Shown: one piece after another, positions 15,501 to 23,520 of the stretch
How positions within the stretch are numbered: the first letter of the stretch is position 1
Layout: each line of letters begins with the position of its first letter
Source: Secundilactobacillus angelensis
GTDB lineage: Bacteria; Bacillota; Bacilli; Lactobacillales; Lactobacillaceae
DNA: 45,284 bases
Assembly (NCBI RefSeq): GCF_012641075.1
Contig: NZ_JAAXLJ010000019.1
Span: forward strand, 1 to 45,284
Direction: 5' to 3'
Notes under the pieces: generated by a model
What the model was told of the DNA's origin: nothing
Database searches by the model: none
The model's input: only the letters and a program-made list of their open reading frames with translations
Translations under genes and position numbers: made by a program

Positions 15501-16870
15501 AATGATCCGCAACCAGAAGAACAAGCCTCATTTAATTTAATCGTTGATAACGCGTCTTTCTTAATGGTCATGGCTTTCATATCCTGACCACCAATATCCA
15601 AAATGAAATCAACTTTCGGATCGAAATAGTGTGCAGCCCGGTAGTGGGCGACAGTTTCCACTTCACCAATATCAACCATCAGGGCGTTTTTAATGAGGTG
15701 TTCGCCATAGCCAGTCACAGCTGTCTTGCCAATGGTGACACCAGCCGGAATTTTACTGTACATATCCCGTAAGATCGTCTTAGTTTTTTCCAGCGGATCA
15801 CCATCATTGCTGTCATAGTAAGTGTAGAGAATCTTGTTATCGTCACTCATTAACGCAACCTTAGTTGTAGTCGATCCGGCATCAATCCCTAAGAAAGCAA
15901 CACCCTGATAGCTGGCTAAGTCACGAGTTTCAACCTTAGCTTGCGCATGCCGTTTCCGGAACTCCTGTAACTCATTATCATCCTCGAATAACGGTTCCAG
16001 CGAATGGCTTGGATGCATGCCTGAATCGTCGCCGTTGAGCAACTGATCCAGTAAATGATTTAAAGTGGTTTCTGGCTGGTCAGAAGCATATAAAGCTGCC
16101 CCTTTTGCGACAAACAATTGGGGATCCTCTGGAAAGACCACTTGTTCTGGAGTTAATTTTAACGTTTCAATAAACCGGTATCTGAGCTGATCCATAAAGT
16201 ACAGTGGGCCACCCAAGAAAGCGACGTTGCCCCGAATTTTATGCCCAGCGGCCAAGCCGGAGATTGTTTGGTTAACAACGGCCTGGAAAATTGACGCTGC
16301 AATGTCGGCCTTCTTAGCACCATCATTGATCAGTGGTTGCACGTCAGTTTTGGCGAACACCCCGCAACGACTGGCAATGGGATAAATGGTCTCAGCATCC
16401 TTAGCCATGATATTCAGACCGTTAGCATCAGTTTTAAGCAAGGTTGCCATCTGGTCAATAAATGCACCCGTACCACCGGCACAGCTACCATTCATCCGCT
16501 GTTCCAACGAATCGCCAAAGAAGGTAATCTTGGCATCCTCCCCACCAAGTTCAATGGCCACATTAGTTTGAGGGATCAAGGTTTCAACCGTTTTGGTGCA
16601 AGCAATCACTTCTTGAATAAACTTTAACTGAAGCAGATTTGCCAACCCAATACCGCCTGAACCCGTGATCGTGCAAGCAATTTTAACGTCTGCCCCTAAT
16701 TCAGAAATTGCTTCGCGAAAGATTTTTTCAGTGGCTGTTTTGACATCTGAATAATGTCGTTCATAGCGTGAAAAAACGGTTTGGTTGTCCTGATCCATAA
16801 TCACGAGTTTCACCGTGGTGGAGCCAACATCGATACCGCCAAAATATTTCGTTTCTGTCATTTCACTCAC
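12527..16870 (-). CDS. Tandem 2-hydroxyacyl-CoA dehydratase activase with dehydratase-like C-terminus
   Basis: The product is 1447 residues. Two BcrAD/BadFG (ASKHA) ATPase domains occupy about residues 8-265 (GGIDVGSTTVKLVI; Cys130 in SCAGGTGAF; Cys169 in SRCGVF) and 325-582 (LGIDAGSTTTKVAL; Cys450 in ACSSGCGSF; Cys489 in SRCTVF). Each Cys pair is 39 residues apart, as for the cluster ligands of the activator HgdC. A linker carries CGACENNC (611-618) and Cys637. The remaining ~800 residues resemble the DUF2229/HgdB-type part, with conserved cysteines in DTVCYPAK, FGCGID, DACYPA, GGGCRATN and PFGCLP. The family uses ATP to drive single electrons into a dehydratase or reductase acting on CoA esters. 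No separate dehydratase gene is nearby; substrate unknown. AGAGGTGAG precedes the ATG. Confidence 0.85.
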   Translation of the reverse strand: MSEMTETKYFGGIDVGSTTVKLVIMDQDNQTVFSRYERHYSDVKTATEKIFREAISELGADVKIACTITGSGGIGLANLLQLKFIQEVIACTKTVETLIPQTNVAIELGGEDAKITFFGDSLEQRMNGSCAGGTGAFIDQMATLLKTDANGLNIMAKDAETIYPIASRCGVFAKTDVQPLINDGAKKADIAASIFQAVVNQTISGLAAGHKIRGNVAFLGGPLYFMDQLRYRFIETLKLTPEQVVFPEDPQLFVAKGAALYASDQPETTLNHLLDQLLNGDDSGMHPSHSLEPLFEDDNELQEFRKRHAQAKVETRDLASYQGVAFLGIDAGSTTTKVALMSDDNKILYTYYDSNDGDPLEKTKTILRDMYSKIPAGVTIGKTAVTGYGEHLIKNALMVDIGEVETVAHYRAAHYFDPKVDFILDIGGQDMKAMTIKKDALSTIKLNEACSSGCGSFLETFATSLNYKIQDFAQAALLAKNPSDLGSRCTVFMNSKVKQVQKEGATIGDIAAGLSVSIIKNALFKVIKMRRVEDMGHHIVCQGGTFYNEAVLRAFEKIAGTKVVRPNIAGLMGAYGAALIAEDDYKKGDQTTLLSVDQMDNLSFNKEYMHCGACENNCALTITVFNDGRRFVTGNRCERGEARGMKQRVPKDNGKVNLVAEKYKLLFSYRPLRKKQAYRGTIGIPRVLNMYENYPLWQTFFRHLGIRAQLSPKGTAEQYEKGMETIPSDTVCYPAKQVHGHIQALIDRGYETIFYPAVVYEVAENKDSDNHFNCPIVQSYPNVIRNNVDEITSGQVDLISPYLNLADKKGTANNLVDALSKFNISRAEIKEALEAGYKALEDFKLQIRNRGEDTMRMLMTTGEHGIVLAGRPYHLDPQVNHGISQIMTAEGFHVLTEDSIAHLGDVKGLRVVNQWVYHSRLYAAARVAAKTPQLEFVQLNSFGCGIDAIDTDQVEEIMSQYNRLYTSLKIDEGTNMGAIRIRLRSLKAAVKERQNRKILPMKLHENEKPVDFTPEMHKKGYTLLLPMMSPIHQHGLVDVALRASGYNVVNLPMNDRKSVDVGQKFVNNDACYPAIISIGQMVEAFQSGKYDVNNTAVMMTQTGGGCRATNYIPLIRKALKDAGFGQVPVVSLSLGNQGVEETPGFKMSLPLLRRVAIAFLYGDLFEKVVYRTRPYESEPGQIDKMHEDWLRLVRPSIENGSFKEFKRNVNEIVQDFDTVKLNEVRKPKVGLVGEILVKYSPIANNDIVHLLEKEGAEAVVPDIVGFMNYSLYNQIYKYQHLGASAKAKWFAEFAMQVIKWCEQPMQKALSASKRFEPSEAIKEVADDASKILSLGNQTGEGWFLTGEMIELLKSGVPNIICMQPFGCLPNHIVGKGMVKEIRRQFKGANIAPIDYDPGTSVVNQLNRIRLMLATANKNLAAQKAETTENQHPAKAQLARIGTTVNGR

Positions 16871-16921
16871 CTCTACTTGTAAATCTAATAATCAACTGTG
16901 AAATTAATCCGCTTCACAAAA

Positions 16922-16971
16922 ATTATCACCCGGTTACCTTTACTTTTTAAAAAGTAAAGTGACTACTCACT
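16922..16971 (-). promoter_or_regulatory. Promoter/operator region of the activase-tetR operon
   Basis: On the minus strand GATAAT (16927-16922) is a candidate -10. Just upstream lie a perfect 22-nt palindrome (CTTTACTTTTT and its complement, 16938-16959) and, overlapping it, a 14-nt near-palindrome AGTGACTACTCACT (16958-16971). Both would cover the -35 region, which fits binding by the cotranscribed TetR protein. The -35 itself is not clear. Confidence 0.5.
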
Positions 16972-17082
16972 TAGAGTAAACCCGGACTGGGAACGGTTTC
17001 AATAGCATATCAAATTATTGATTTTATAGGTAAACAAGTAGGAATTTTTCGTCAGAATATTACTGGAATATTATTCCTGACC

Positions 17083-17124
17083 AAAAAAATAGCTTGAACG
17101 TCCATTTAAGTGAACATCCAAGCT
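17083..17124 (-). terminator. Terminator of the HAD phosphatase gene
   Basis: On the minus strand an imperfect stem AGCTTG-GATGTTCA / TGGACGTT-CAAGCT (17124-17091) is followed by A and seven T (17089-17083). Confidence 0.75.
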
Positions 17125-17141
17125 GGGTTGTTATGGTTCGA

Positions 17142-17912
17142 CTATTTAATTAAATTGAAATGCCTCAAGCCATTAACGATGCCATCATCCATATTAGAGG
17201 TCGTCACGTATGCCGCCTTCTCTTTGGCGAGTTTGTGACCATTGGCCATGGCAATTGGTGTATCAACCATTTCAAACATTTGTAAATCATTCAGCTGATC
17301 GCCAAACGCATAGGTATGAATATTTTCTAGGTGAGCGGCCTCCAACAGAATTTGAATGCCGGTTCGCTTAGAAACGCCCGCGTTCATGGTATCCAGGGCT
17401 CTAGGATTGTTACGGACTAAGGACAGAACACCCTTGAAACGTTCTTGATATTGTTCTTCCTTATCTTCATTAAAAACGTTCATGAAATTAATCTGTTCGT
17501 GGTGGTAAAAATCAGGGTCTACTTTGGCATCAAGACGTAACAGTTTAAAGTTTTCCTTGGTCGCCTCATTTGCTTGATTCAAGCGAAAGCCGCGGTTATT
17601 GAAGTAACCTACTGGATCTCCTTGCTGATTAGCGTAATCGGTGAATTCATCCAATACGTCTTCTGGAATCACTTCTTGATGAAGTTTCTTCCCCTGATAC
17701 TGAACGTAGCTCCCATTGGCACTGACGATTGTATCAAGACCCGTTTCATCCAGTACATATTGCACTTCAAAAACATTACGGCCCGTAGAAATCACTGACA
17801 AAATATTGTTCTTTGTCATTTCTTTGATTGCGGCAATACTGCTTGGCAAAACGTTCTTTTGGTCGTCAAACAAGGTACCATCCAAATCAAAAAATACGAT
17901 TGCATCATACAT
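17142..17912 (-). CDS. Cof-type HAD-IIB family phosphatase
   Basis: The product is 256 residues. HAD motif I is FFDLDGTLFDD (Asp9 and Asp11), motif II is SVISTGRN, and motif III/IV is FGDQLNDLQMFEMVDTPIAMANG; the C2B cap lies between. These cytosolic, Mg-dependent enzymes dephosphorylate small metabolites such as sugar phosphates, flavin or pyridoxal phosphates; the substrate cannot be read from the sequence. The ATG at 17912 has AAAGGAG 12-13 nt upstream, a rather long gap, but no other in-frame start is closer. Monocistronic, with its own terminator. Confidence 0.88.
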   Translation of the reverse strand: MYDAIVFFDLDGTLFDDQKNVLPSSIAAIKEMTKNNILSVISTGRNVFEVQYVLDETGLDTIVSANGSYVQYQGKKLHQEVIPEDVLDEFTDYANQQGDPVGYFNNRGFRLNQANEATKENFKLLRLDAKVDPDFYHHEQINFMNVFNEDKEEQYQERFKGVLSLVRNNPRALDTMNAGVSKRTGIQILLEAAHLENIHTYAFGDQLNDLQMFEMVDTPIAMANGHKLAKEKAAYVTTSNMDDGIVNGLRHFNLIK

Positions 17913-18026
17913 TATCCATCCACGCTCCTTTGTCCCTTTACCTTTGATTATACTACTAGTTATTTTGTCATTAGCCCTAGACGCCTTATGGTTAAATTAT
18001 TCTTTGAAAGTCTGATATATTGGTAA

Positions 18027-18040
18027 TTAAAGCGCTTAAT
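18027..18040. promoter_or_regulatory. Possible cre-like site
   Basis: TTAAAGCGCTTAAT shares the core AAAGCGCTT with the CcpA catabolite responsive element but departs from the consensus at both ends. It lies in the divergent region between the HAD phosphatase and the nucleoside kinase. Weak. Confidence 0.25.
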
Positions 18041-18082
18041 CCTAAAAAAATTAAAAAGAACATGTAGTATCTACGTAATCTA

Positions 18083-18091
18083 TGGTACACT
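18083..18091 (+). promoter_or_regulatory. Extended -10 promoter of the nucleoside kinase gene
   Basis: TGG followed by TACACT (18086-18091) forms an extended -10 about 25 nt before the ribosome binding site. No good -35 is seen, which an extended -10 can tolerate. Confidence 0.45.
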
Positions 18092-18125
18092 ATATGTTGC
18101 ATATTTTATTAAAAGAGGGGCTATT

Positions 18126-18791
18126 ATGGTGATTATTACAGCCGGAATGATTGGTGTTGGAAAAACAACTTTAACGGGAATGCTTGCGGATCATTTAGGA
18201 ACCAAGGCATTCTTCGAACCAGTGGGCGAAAACCCAGTACTACCTTTATACTATTCGGATCCAAAACAATACGGGTTCTTGTTACAGATCTACTTCTTAA
18301 ACAAGCGCTTTTCAATGATCAAACAGGCCTTGGCTGATGATAACAACATCCTAGACCGTTCCATCTATGAAGATGCTCTTTTTACAAAGGAAAACAACGC
18401 CGAAGGTAACATTAGCGACACTGAACTGTCCGTTTACCTGAAGTTGTTAGACAACATGATGAATGAACTAGATAGCCTGCCAAAGAAGGCACCTGATCTA
18501 CTCGTTTATGCTAGCAGCGATTTTGAAACGATCCTTTACCGGATTAAAAAACGCGGTCGGGATTACGAACAAATTGAAGGCCATCCTGAACGAGAAGCAT
18601 ACTACTACAAGATGTGGTCTGCCTATCAGAAGTGGTATGACGAATTTGATGTCAGTCCTAAGATCAAAATCGACCTGCAAAAATACAACCTTGAAGATCC
18701 TCAAAACGTTCAAGTTGTCTTGAACCAAGTTGACGAGGCACTGAGCAAAATCAGAAGTACAAATTCACAGTCGATCTCAAACGCAATGTAA
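18126..18791 (+). CDS. Deoxynucleoside kinase (dAK/dGK family)
   Basis: The product is 221 residues. The P-loop is GMIGVGKTT (residues 7-15). The DRS motif with the catalytic region is ILDRSIYEDALF, and the LID has KKRGRDYEQ. These mark the bacterial deoxyadenosine/deoxyguanosine kinase family, which phosphorylates deoxyribonucleosides with ATP for salvage into dNTPs; lactobacilli depend strongly on such salvage. Whether dAdo, dGuo or dCyd is preferred cannot be told. GAGGGG precedes the ATG. Monocistronic, ending in a strong hairpin shared with the convergent usp gene. Confidence 0.92.
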   Translation: MVIITAGMIGVGKTTLTGMLADHLGTKAFFEPVGENPVLPLYYSDPKQYGFLLQIYFLNKRFSMIKQALADDNNILDRSIYEDALFTKENNAEGNISDTELSVYLKLLDNMMNELDSLPKKAPDLLVYASSDFETILYRIKKRGRDYEQIEGHPEREAYYYKMWSAYQKWYDEFDVSPKIKIDLQKYNLEDPQNVQVVLNQVDEALSKIRSTNSQSISNAM

Positions 18792-18794
18792 TCA

Positions 18795-18838
18795 AAAACC
18801 GGTTTCAGCACACTCAAACGTGTACTGAAGCCGGTTTT
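18795..18838. terminator. Bidirectional terminator
   Basis: Two 19-nt arms (18795-18813 and 18820-18838; AAAACCGG/CCGGTTTT ends) pair with three mismatches around a 6-nt loop. It serves the convergent nucleoside kinase and usp transcripts. Confidence 0.85.
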
Positions 18839-18849
18839 CTTGTCAGTCA

Positions 18850-19350
18850 TTATAATTGATCAAGTGGCTGATTGTCTAAATCAGTGCGAACAATTAAGAC
18901 ATCAGCTTGAGCATTGGCCACAACGTAAGTAGCAGTGGAACCCATCATCATTCGTTCAACCACATTAACACCTGTGGCCCCGATAACAATTAGGTCAATT
19001 CCCAACAATTGTGGCAAATTCTTGGCCAGTTCCGTTTTGGAATGTCCAAAAGTGACGTGAATTTCAACTTGGTTGATTCCCGCCTTTGTTGCCTGATCAC
19101 GGTAACCCGCAACCAGCCGATCCATCTTAAGCTTAAATTCATCAAGTACGTCTGGATCCACCGCGCCAAACCCGAATTGAGCCTTGCCAAGATTCGTCAG
19201 CTTGCTCACGTTTAGGACACTCACAATGTAGAGTTTTGACTGGTTACGCTTAGCAATCGCGATTGCTTTTTGAACCGCTCGTTTTGCTTGCTTCGACCCG
19301 TCGACGCCGACCATAACGTTTTGATAATTACTCAGCTGTGCCAATGCCAT
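18850..19350 (-). CDS. Universal stress protein UspA family
   Basis: The product is 166 residues with a Rossmann-like alpha/beta fold. The first strand is NVMVGVDGSKQAKRAV, and the ATP-binding signature G-2x-G-9x-G-S is complete near the C-terminus (GATGVNVVERMMMGSTATYVV), so nucleotide binding is expected. Usp proteins act in the cytoplasm during stress or slow growth. The AAGGAG site sits only 2 nt before the ATG at 19350, with a GTG immediately upstream and a TTG two codons downstream as alternatives. It begins only 6 nt after the pepV stop, so the two form an operon. Confidence 0.9.
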   Translation of the reverse strand: MALAQLSNYQNVMVGVDGSKQAKRAVQKAIAIAKRNQSKLYIVSVLNVSKLTNLGKAQFGFGAVDPDVLDEFKLKMDRLVAGYRDQATKAGINQVEIHVTFGHSKTELAKNLPQLLGIDLIVIGATGVNVVERMMMGSTATYVVANAQADVLIVRTDLDNQPLDQL

Positions 19351-19356
19351 CACTCC

Positions 19357-20772
19357 TTATTCCGGCAATTCGTTTGCCAATGCTTCGATTGAACGGCCAT
19401 AAATTGCCATTGCCATCATCAAATCAGAAATTGGTTGGAACTCATCCACTTGGTGCATGGTATCCGGTGTATGATCCATGAAAAGTGCACCAAACGCCAC
19501 ACCACGTTTCATTAACCGACCGTACGTCCCGCCGCCGACCACTTCTGGTTTGGCTGCGTCATTACCCGTCATCTCACGGTAAGCACCCATCAACGTGGTC
19601 ACAATCGGATCCTTAGGGTCGACATAGTGCGGTACCATTTCTCGACCCTTACTTAGTTCAAACTGATTTTGTTGAGCAACTTCAGTGAGCTTAGCTTGGA
19701 TATCATCTGCGGTCATTCCCTTTGGATAACGGAAGTTTAATACGATTTTCCCTGGTTTGCCGGCATCAAAATCCATCACCCCAACGTTCATGGTTAAATC
19801 ACCCATGATTTTGTCGGTGAAGGCTAAACCTAATTTGTGAACACGGGAATCATCGTGGAGGTCACCGCCGAGGAGTTCAACGAATGCACGAGCATCCCCG
19901 CCAAATGACAAGGTTTTTAAGAAGGACGCAAGATAAGTTCCGGCATTGATTCCGTTTTTCGGTTCCATACCATGAGCCGCTTTGCCGATCACATGGAAAT
20001 GAACACCATCAGTATCAATGTGAACATCACCGGTTACTGGGGCCTCATCAAGAAATGCGGTGAAGGCACTAACCAACGCCTCGTTATCGTCAGTTTCAAC
20101 AACTGCTTGGGCATCACGTGGTACCATGTTTTCGCGTAAGCCAGCACTGAAATGATTTAAGCGATACTGACTGCCGTTTGATCCCTGAGTTGTCAGAGTG
20201 AAGCTTACGTTCCCCTTCTCACCGTTAATCAACGGGAATTCTGCGTCTGGTGAAAAACCCATGGTTGGTTCTGGCTGCGTTTTGAAGTAGTGGGTCATCC
20301 CTGTCCAATTGCTTTCTTCATCAGTACCCAAAATGAAGCGGACTTTCTTGTTCAACTTGATGCCTTGTTCCTTCAGAATTTTCAAACCATAATAACAAGC
20401 AAGCGCTGGTCCCTTATCATCAGAAGTACCCCGGCCATACAAGTTGCCATCTTTTTCAGTCAAGGTAAATGGTTCAGTTGACCATCCCTCACCAGCTGGC
20501 ATCACGTCAACGTGAGCCAGAATGGCAATAGTCTCATCACCTTCACCATATTCCACGAAGCCGGCTAAATTATCTAAATTAGTCGTCTTGAACCCATCAC
20601 GCTCAGCCATTTGCAAAAAGGCTTGAAGCGCTTGTGCGGGTCCTGGTCCCAACGGTGCATCAGCAGTTTTCTTAGTATCGTCACGAACACTTTCGATGGC
20701 GATCAACTTGGTTAAATCATCTACATAAGCTGCTTGATGTTGCTTTGCAGCTGCTTTCCAATCAATTGACAT
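19357..20772 (-). CDS. pepV: Dipeptidase PepV (M20 family)
   Basis: The product is 471 residues, as for lactobacillar PepV. Zinc and catalytic motifs are in order: LAHVDVMPAGEGW (His ligand and Asp), GRGTSDDKGP (bridging Asp), LGTDEESNWTGM (catalytic Glu and ligand) and, near the C-terminus, FMDHTPDTMHQVDE (His ligand). A lid domain occupies the middle. PepV releases amino acids from dipeptides, including beta-Ala dipeptides, in the cytoplasm, the last step of peptide use. The start at 20772 is set by GGGAGG 8 nt upstream; an in-frame start five codons earlier overlaps that site. First gene of the pepV-usp operon. Confidence 0.95.
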   Translation of the reverse strand: MSIDWKAAAKQHQAAYVDDLTKLIAIESVRDDTKKTADAPLGPGPAQALQAFLQMAERDGFKTTNLDNLAGFVEYGEGDETIAILAHVDVMPAGEGWSTEPFTLTEKDGNLYGRGTSDDKGPALACYYGLKILKEQGIKLNKKVRFILGTDEESNWTGMTHYFKTQPEPTMGFSPDAEFPLINGEKGNVSFTLTTQGSNGSQYRLNHFSAGLRENMVPRDAQAVVETDDNEALVSAFTAFLDEAPVTGDVHIDTDGVHFHVIGKAAHGMEPKNGINAGTYLASFLKTLSFGGDARAFVELLGGDLHDDSRVHKLGLAFTDKIMGDLTMNVGVMDFDAGKPGKIVLNFRYPKGMTADDIQAKLTEVAQQNQFELSKGREMVPHYVDPKDPIVTTLMGAYREMTGNDAAKPEVVGGGTYGRLMKRGVAFGALFMDHTPDTMHQVDEFQPISDLMMAMAIYGRSIEALANELPE

Positions 20773-20929
20773 TTGGTTGCCTCCCAATATGATTTCTCAA
20801 TACTATTCTAGCATACAACCGCTTTCGAGAGTGAGCAGACTGCTGAACAGACCTTTAAATTTATCTTTTTCCCCTGCAAGCATCCACTACCCGATCACTA
20901 AAATCCGTCACAGATTTAACACAACATGC

Positions 20930-20935
20930 TATACT
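20930..20935 (+). promoter_or_regulatory. Extended -10 promoter of nnrD
   Basis: TGC-TATACT is an extended -10 box 36 nt before the GTG start. The -35 is weak (GTCACA, 20907-20912, 17 nt away). Confidence 0.5.
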
Positions 20936-20970
20936 CGAGTTAAAGACTTAACTACAGGAAGGCGATAATT

Positions 20971-21795
20971 GTGGAAACACTCACAGACGAAATTTTAACG
21001 CAAACGATTCGCGTTCGGCCACAGGAAAGTCACAAGGGTACCTATGGTCGGGTGTGCCTTATCGGTGGCAATGATCATTTTGGCGGTGCAATTCTAATGG
21101 CCACCGAAGCTAGCGTTTACAGTGGTGCTGGATTGAATACCACGCTGACTGATCCTAGTAATTTTGTTAGTCTACATTCCCGGATGCCAGAGGCAATGGT
21201 GGCTGATTTTACTCATCAGGATGAACTAACTGAGTTGGTTTCGGCTGCAAATACGGTTGTCGTTGGCCCAGGATTGGGAACAACTCCCCAAAGTTTATCA
21301 GTACTCCAAGCGGTTTTTGGCACTGTTACCCCCAAGCAGACACTGATTGTAGATGGCTCAGCCATCACCCTGCTATCTGAAAAAAATGTTAAACTCCCTC
21401 AGGCGAAGTTAGTCTTCACCCCCCATCAAATGGAGTGGCAGCGATTGTCCGGCATCAAGATTGCAGATCAAACTGACGAAGCTAACGAAGTCGTTCGCCA
21501 ACAGTTAGGTGGCATCGTCGTTCTCAAATCCCACCAAACCAAAATCTATACACCTGCTGGCGGCTTCCTAAATAAAGCAGGCACACCCGCTCAAGCAACC
21601 GGTGGCATGGGTGACACCCTAGCCGGAATGATTGGTGGCTTTACAGCACAGTTTGCTAATCAAACCAACGCTGTCCTAGCTGCGGTCTACGCCCACAGCG
21701 CCATCGCTGATGAGCTAGCCGAGAATCAGTACGTGGTATTACCCACGCAAATTATCCACCAGCTCCCTCGTTACATGCATGAACATCAATCATAA
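20971..21795 (+). CDS. nnrD: ADP-dependent NAD(P)H-hydrate dehydratase
   Basis: The product is 274 residues, the YjeF C-terminal (ribokinase-like) domain only, without the epimerase domain. Motifs are GTYGRVCLIGGNDHFGGAI near residues 23-41, VVVGPGLGT, VFTPHQMEW, VVLKSHQT and the nucleotide/active-site loop GTPAQATGGMGDTLAGMIGG. It repairs damaged NADHX and NADPHX with ADP as the energy donor. The start is GTG, with GGAAGGCG upstream. Monocistronic, flanked by a strong shared terminator. The partner epimerase is not in the window. Confidence 0.93.
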   Translation: METLTDEILTQTIRVRPQESHKGTYGRVCLIGGNDHFGGAILMATEASVYSGAGLNTTLTDPSNFVSLHSRMPEAMVADFTHQDELTELVSAANTVVVGPGLGTTPQSLSVLQAVFGTVTPKQTLIVDGSAITLLSEKNVKLPQAKLVFTPHQMEWQRLSGIKIADQTDEANEVVRQQLGGIVVLKSHQTKIYTPAGGFLNKAGTPAQATGGMGDTLAGMIGGFTAQFANQTNAVLAAVYAHSAIADELAENQYVVLPTQIIHQLPRYMHEHQS

Positions 21796-21803
21796 TCGTG
21801 ACT

Positions 21804-21847
21804 AAAATAACGCCTTATCCCCGTTTTGGGAATAAGGCGTTATTTTT
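21804..21847. terminator. Bidirectional terminator after nnrD
   Basis: Arms 21804-21822 and 21828-21845 (AATAACGCCTTAT/ATAAGGCGTTATT) pair with one mismatch; T-runs lie on both outer sides. Shared by the convergent nnrD and flippase genes. Confidence 0.85.
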
Positions 21848-21855
21848 CAATGGAT

Positions 21856-23520
21856 TTACTTAATATGCAACATCGTTCTCAAACGACTGGTTCGGTCGCC
21901 AAGTACGGTATCGGCTAAACGAGTGTGTAAGACAAGATAAACGTACACGTAACCCGCGATACCAACCGCAAAAAGCAACACGACGAAACTGCCCCAGAAT
22001 GAATCAACTACCATAAACATTCCGAATATTCGACTCAATAATTTCACCAATACGTAAGCAACCCCGCACATTATGAGTGAAAACGCCAAAATCCCGTTAG
22101 TTTTCTTAGCGATACTAGGAAAATCAATGCCAAAGGACTGGTTGAGCCAATGAATAATCAAAAAGTTGGCAACGAGAAAACCAAGCGTAGTTGATACTAG
22201 TGGGCCAAAAACACCCAGGTAATGAATGCATGGCCACTGTAATACTAGTTTTATAATCGTACCCACCGCAAAATAACGGACCGCCCGTTTATTCTGAGAG
22301 ACACCTTGCATGATGGCAGAAGTCACGCTAAACAAACCTAACATAATTGCTACAAAGGCTGAAAAGGCCAGTATTGAAATGGCTAATTCTTTGTGAGATG
22401 TCCCATAAAACATAATATTTAGAGGATGCGCAACTGCCGCCATCCCCAGTGAACTAGGAATCATTACAAATTCAAACAGCAAAACAGAGTTAGTCAGTTG
22501 GCTACTAATATCCTTGCGGTCGTTTCGAGTGTATGCTTCAGACAACAACGGAACCACGGTAATTGCTAATGCAGAAGACAATGAAACAATAATCATGATT
22601 AATTTGTTAGCATTAACACTAAACATCGCAAATAAATTGTTAAGCATGACTGAGGACGTGATTCCTGTCCCACGCATAAAATTAAAGAACGTATATTGAT
22701 CAATCAATTGAAAAATAGTGATACCAGCTCCAAGCACAATAAATGGTAAAGCCTGCTGTAGGATCTCTTGATAAAGTTGCTTGGCAGGAACCACAATTTC
22801 ATTATTACTGTTTTCAACCAAGTAGTTGAAGTTTGATCGATTCTTTAAATAGTACCAACCCAATGTTAGGGTCCCTGCAAGTGCACCAATAAAGGCTGCA
22901 AATGTTGACTGGGAAACAGCAGTAATCCAACTACCATGAAGGACCTGCATAATCACAAATGCCGAACCAAGCATATACAAAACTCGGGCAAGCTGCTCCA
23001 CAAATTGTGAAATTGCCGATGGTGCCATTTGTTGGTATCCTTGGAAGAAACCACGGGACAAGCTCATGATTGGAATGATTAACACTGCCCAAGCAAGAGA
23101 ATGCAATACGGGAATAACGTGAGGATCACCACCATCAAAAAGTGGTGCGCCAAAGTAAAGCAATCCTGCAGAAACGAGACCAGTTATGGCCGCGAGAACA
23201 AAACCATGCTTATACAGCCGAAAGCCAACACCATACTCATTCATGGCATTATAGTGTGCCACTTGTTTAGCAATCGCTGAAGGTATTCCGGCGATTGCTG
23301 CAATCAGAAAGAAGCTATAGATATTATAGCCCTTTCCATAAAGGGCATTTCCTAGGAAGAAATAAGTACCAAACCAGACGCGCCATGGAATAATATAGAT
23401 GGCACCAAGTATTCTCGAAAAAATGCTACCCGCGGTCATCCAGGCAGACCCTGTCACCATTTGGTCCTTTGAGTCCGGCACTGAATTGCCAGATTCCTTG
23501 TGATTTGACGTCTCAGTCAT
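21856..23520 (-). CDS. MurJ/YtgP-like lipid II or polysaccharide flippase
   Basis: The product is 554 residues with about 14 membrane helices of the MOP (MviN/MATE) superfamily. After a polar N-terminus of ~20 residues comes the family start VTGSAWMTAGSIFSRILGAIYIIPW, then a loop with GKGYNIYSFFLIAAIAGIPSAIAK, both typical of the YtgP branch. B. subtilis YtgP is a lipid II flippase, so this protein is likely to move peptidoglycan precursors across the membrane; an O-unit or wall-polysaccharide substrate is an alternative. The ribosome binding site is weak (AGCAGG about 8 nt before the ATG). Monocistronic. Confidence 0.85.
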   Translation of the reverse strand: MTETSNHKESGNSVPDSKDQMVTGSAWMTAGSIFSRILGAIYIIPWRVWFGTYFFLGNALYGKGYNIYSFFLIAAIAGIPSAIAKQVAHYNAMNEYGVGFRLYKHGFVLAAITGLVSAGLLYFGAPLFDGGDPHVIPVLHSLAWAVLIIPIMSLSRGFFQGYQQMAPSAISQFVEQLARVLYMLGSAFVIMQVLHGSWITAVSQSTFAAFIGALAGTLTLGWYYLKNRSNFNYLVENSNNEIVVPAKQLYQEILQQALPFIVLGAGITIFQLIDQYTFFNFMRGTGITSSVMLNNLFAMFSVNANKLIMIIVSLSSALAITVVPLLSEAYTRNDRKDISSQLTNSVLLFEFVMIPSSLGMAAVAHPLNIMFYGTSHKELAISILAFSAFVAIMLGLFSVTSAIMQGVSQNKRAVRYFAVGTIIKLVLQWPCIHYLGVFGPLVSTTLGFLVANFLIIHWLNQSFGIDFPSIAKKTNGILAFSLIMCGVAYVLVKLLSRIFGMFMVVDSFWGSFVVLLFAVGIAGYVYVYLVLHTRLADTVLGDRTSRLRTMLHIK

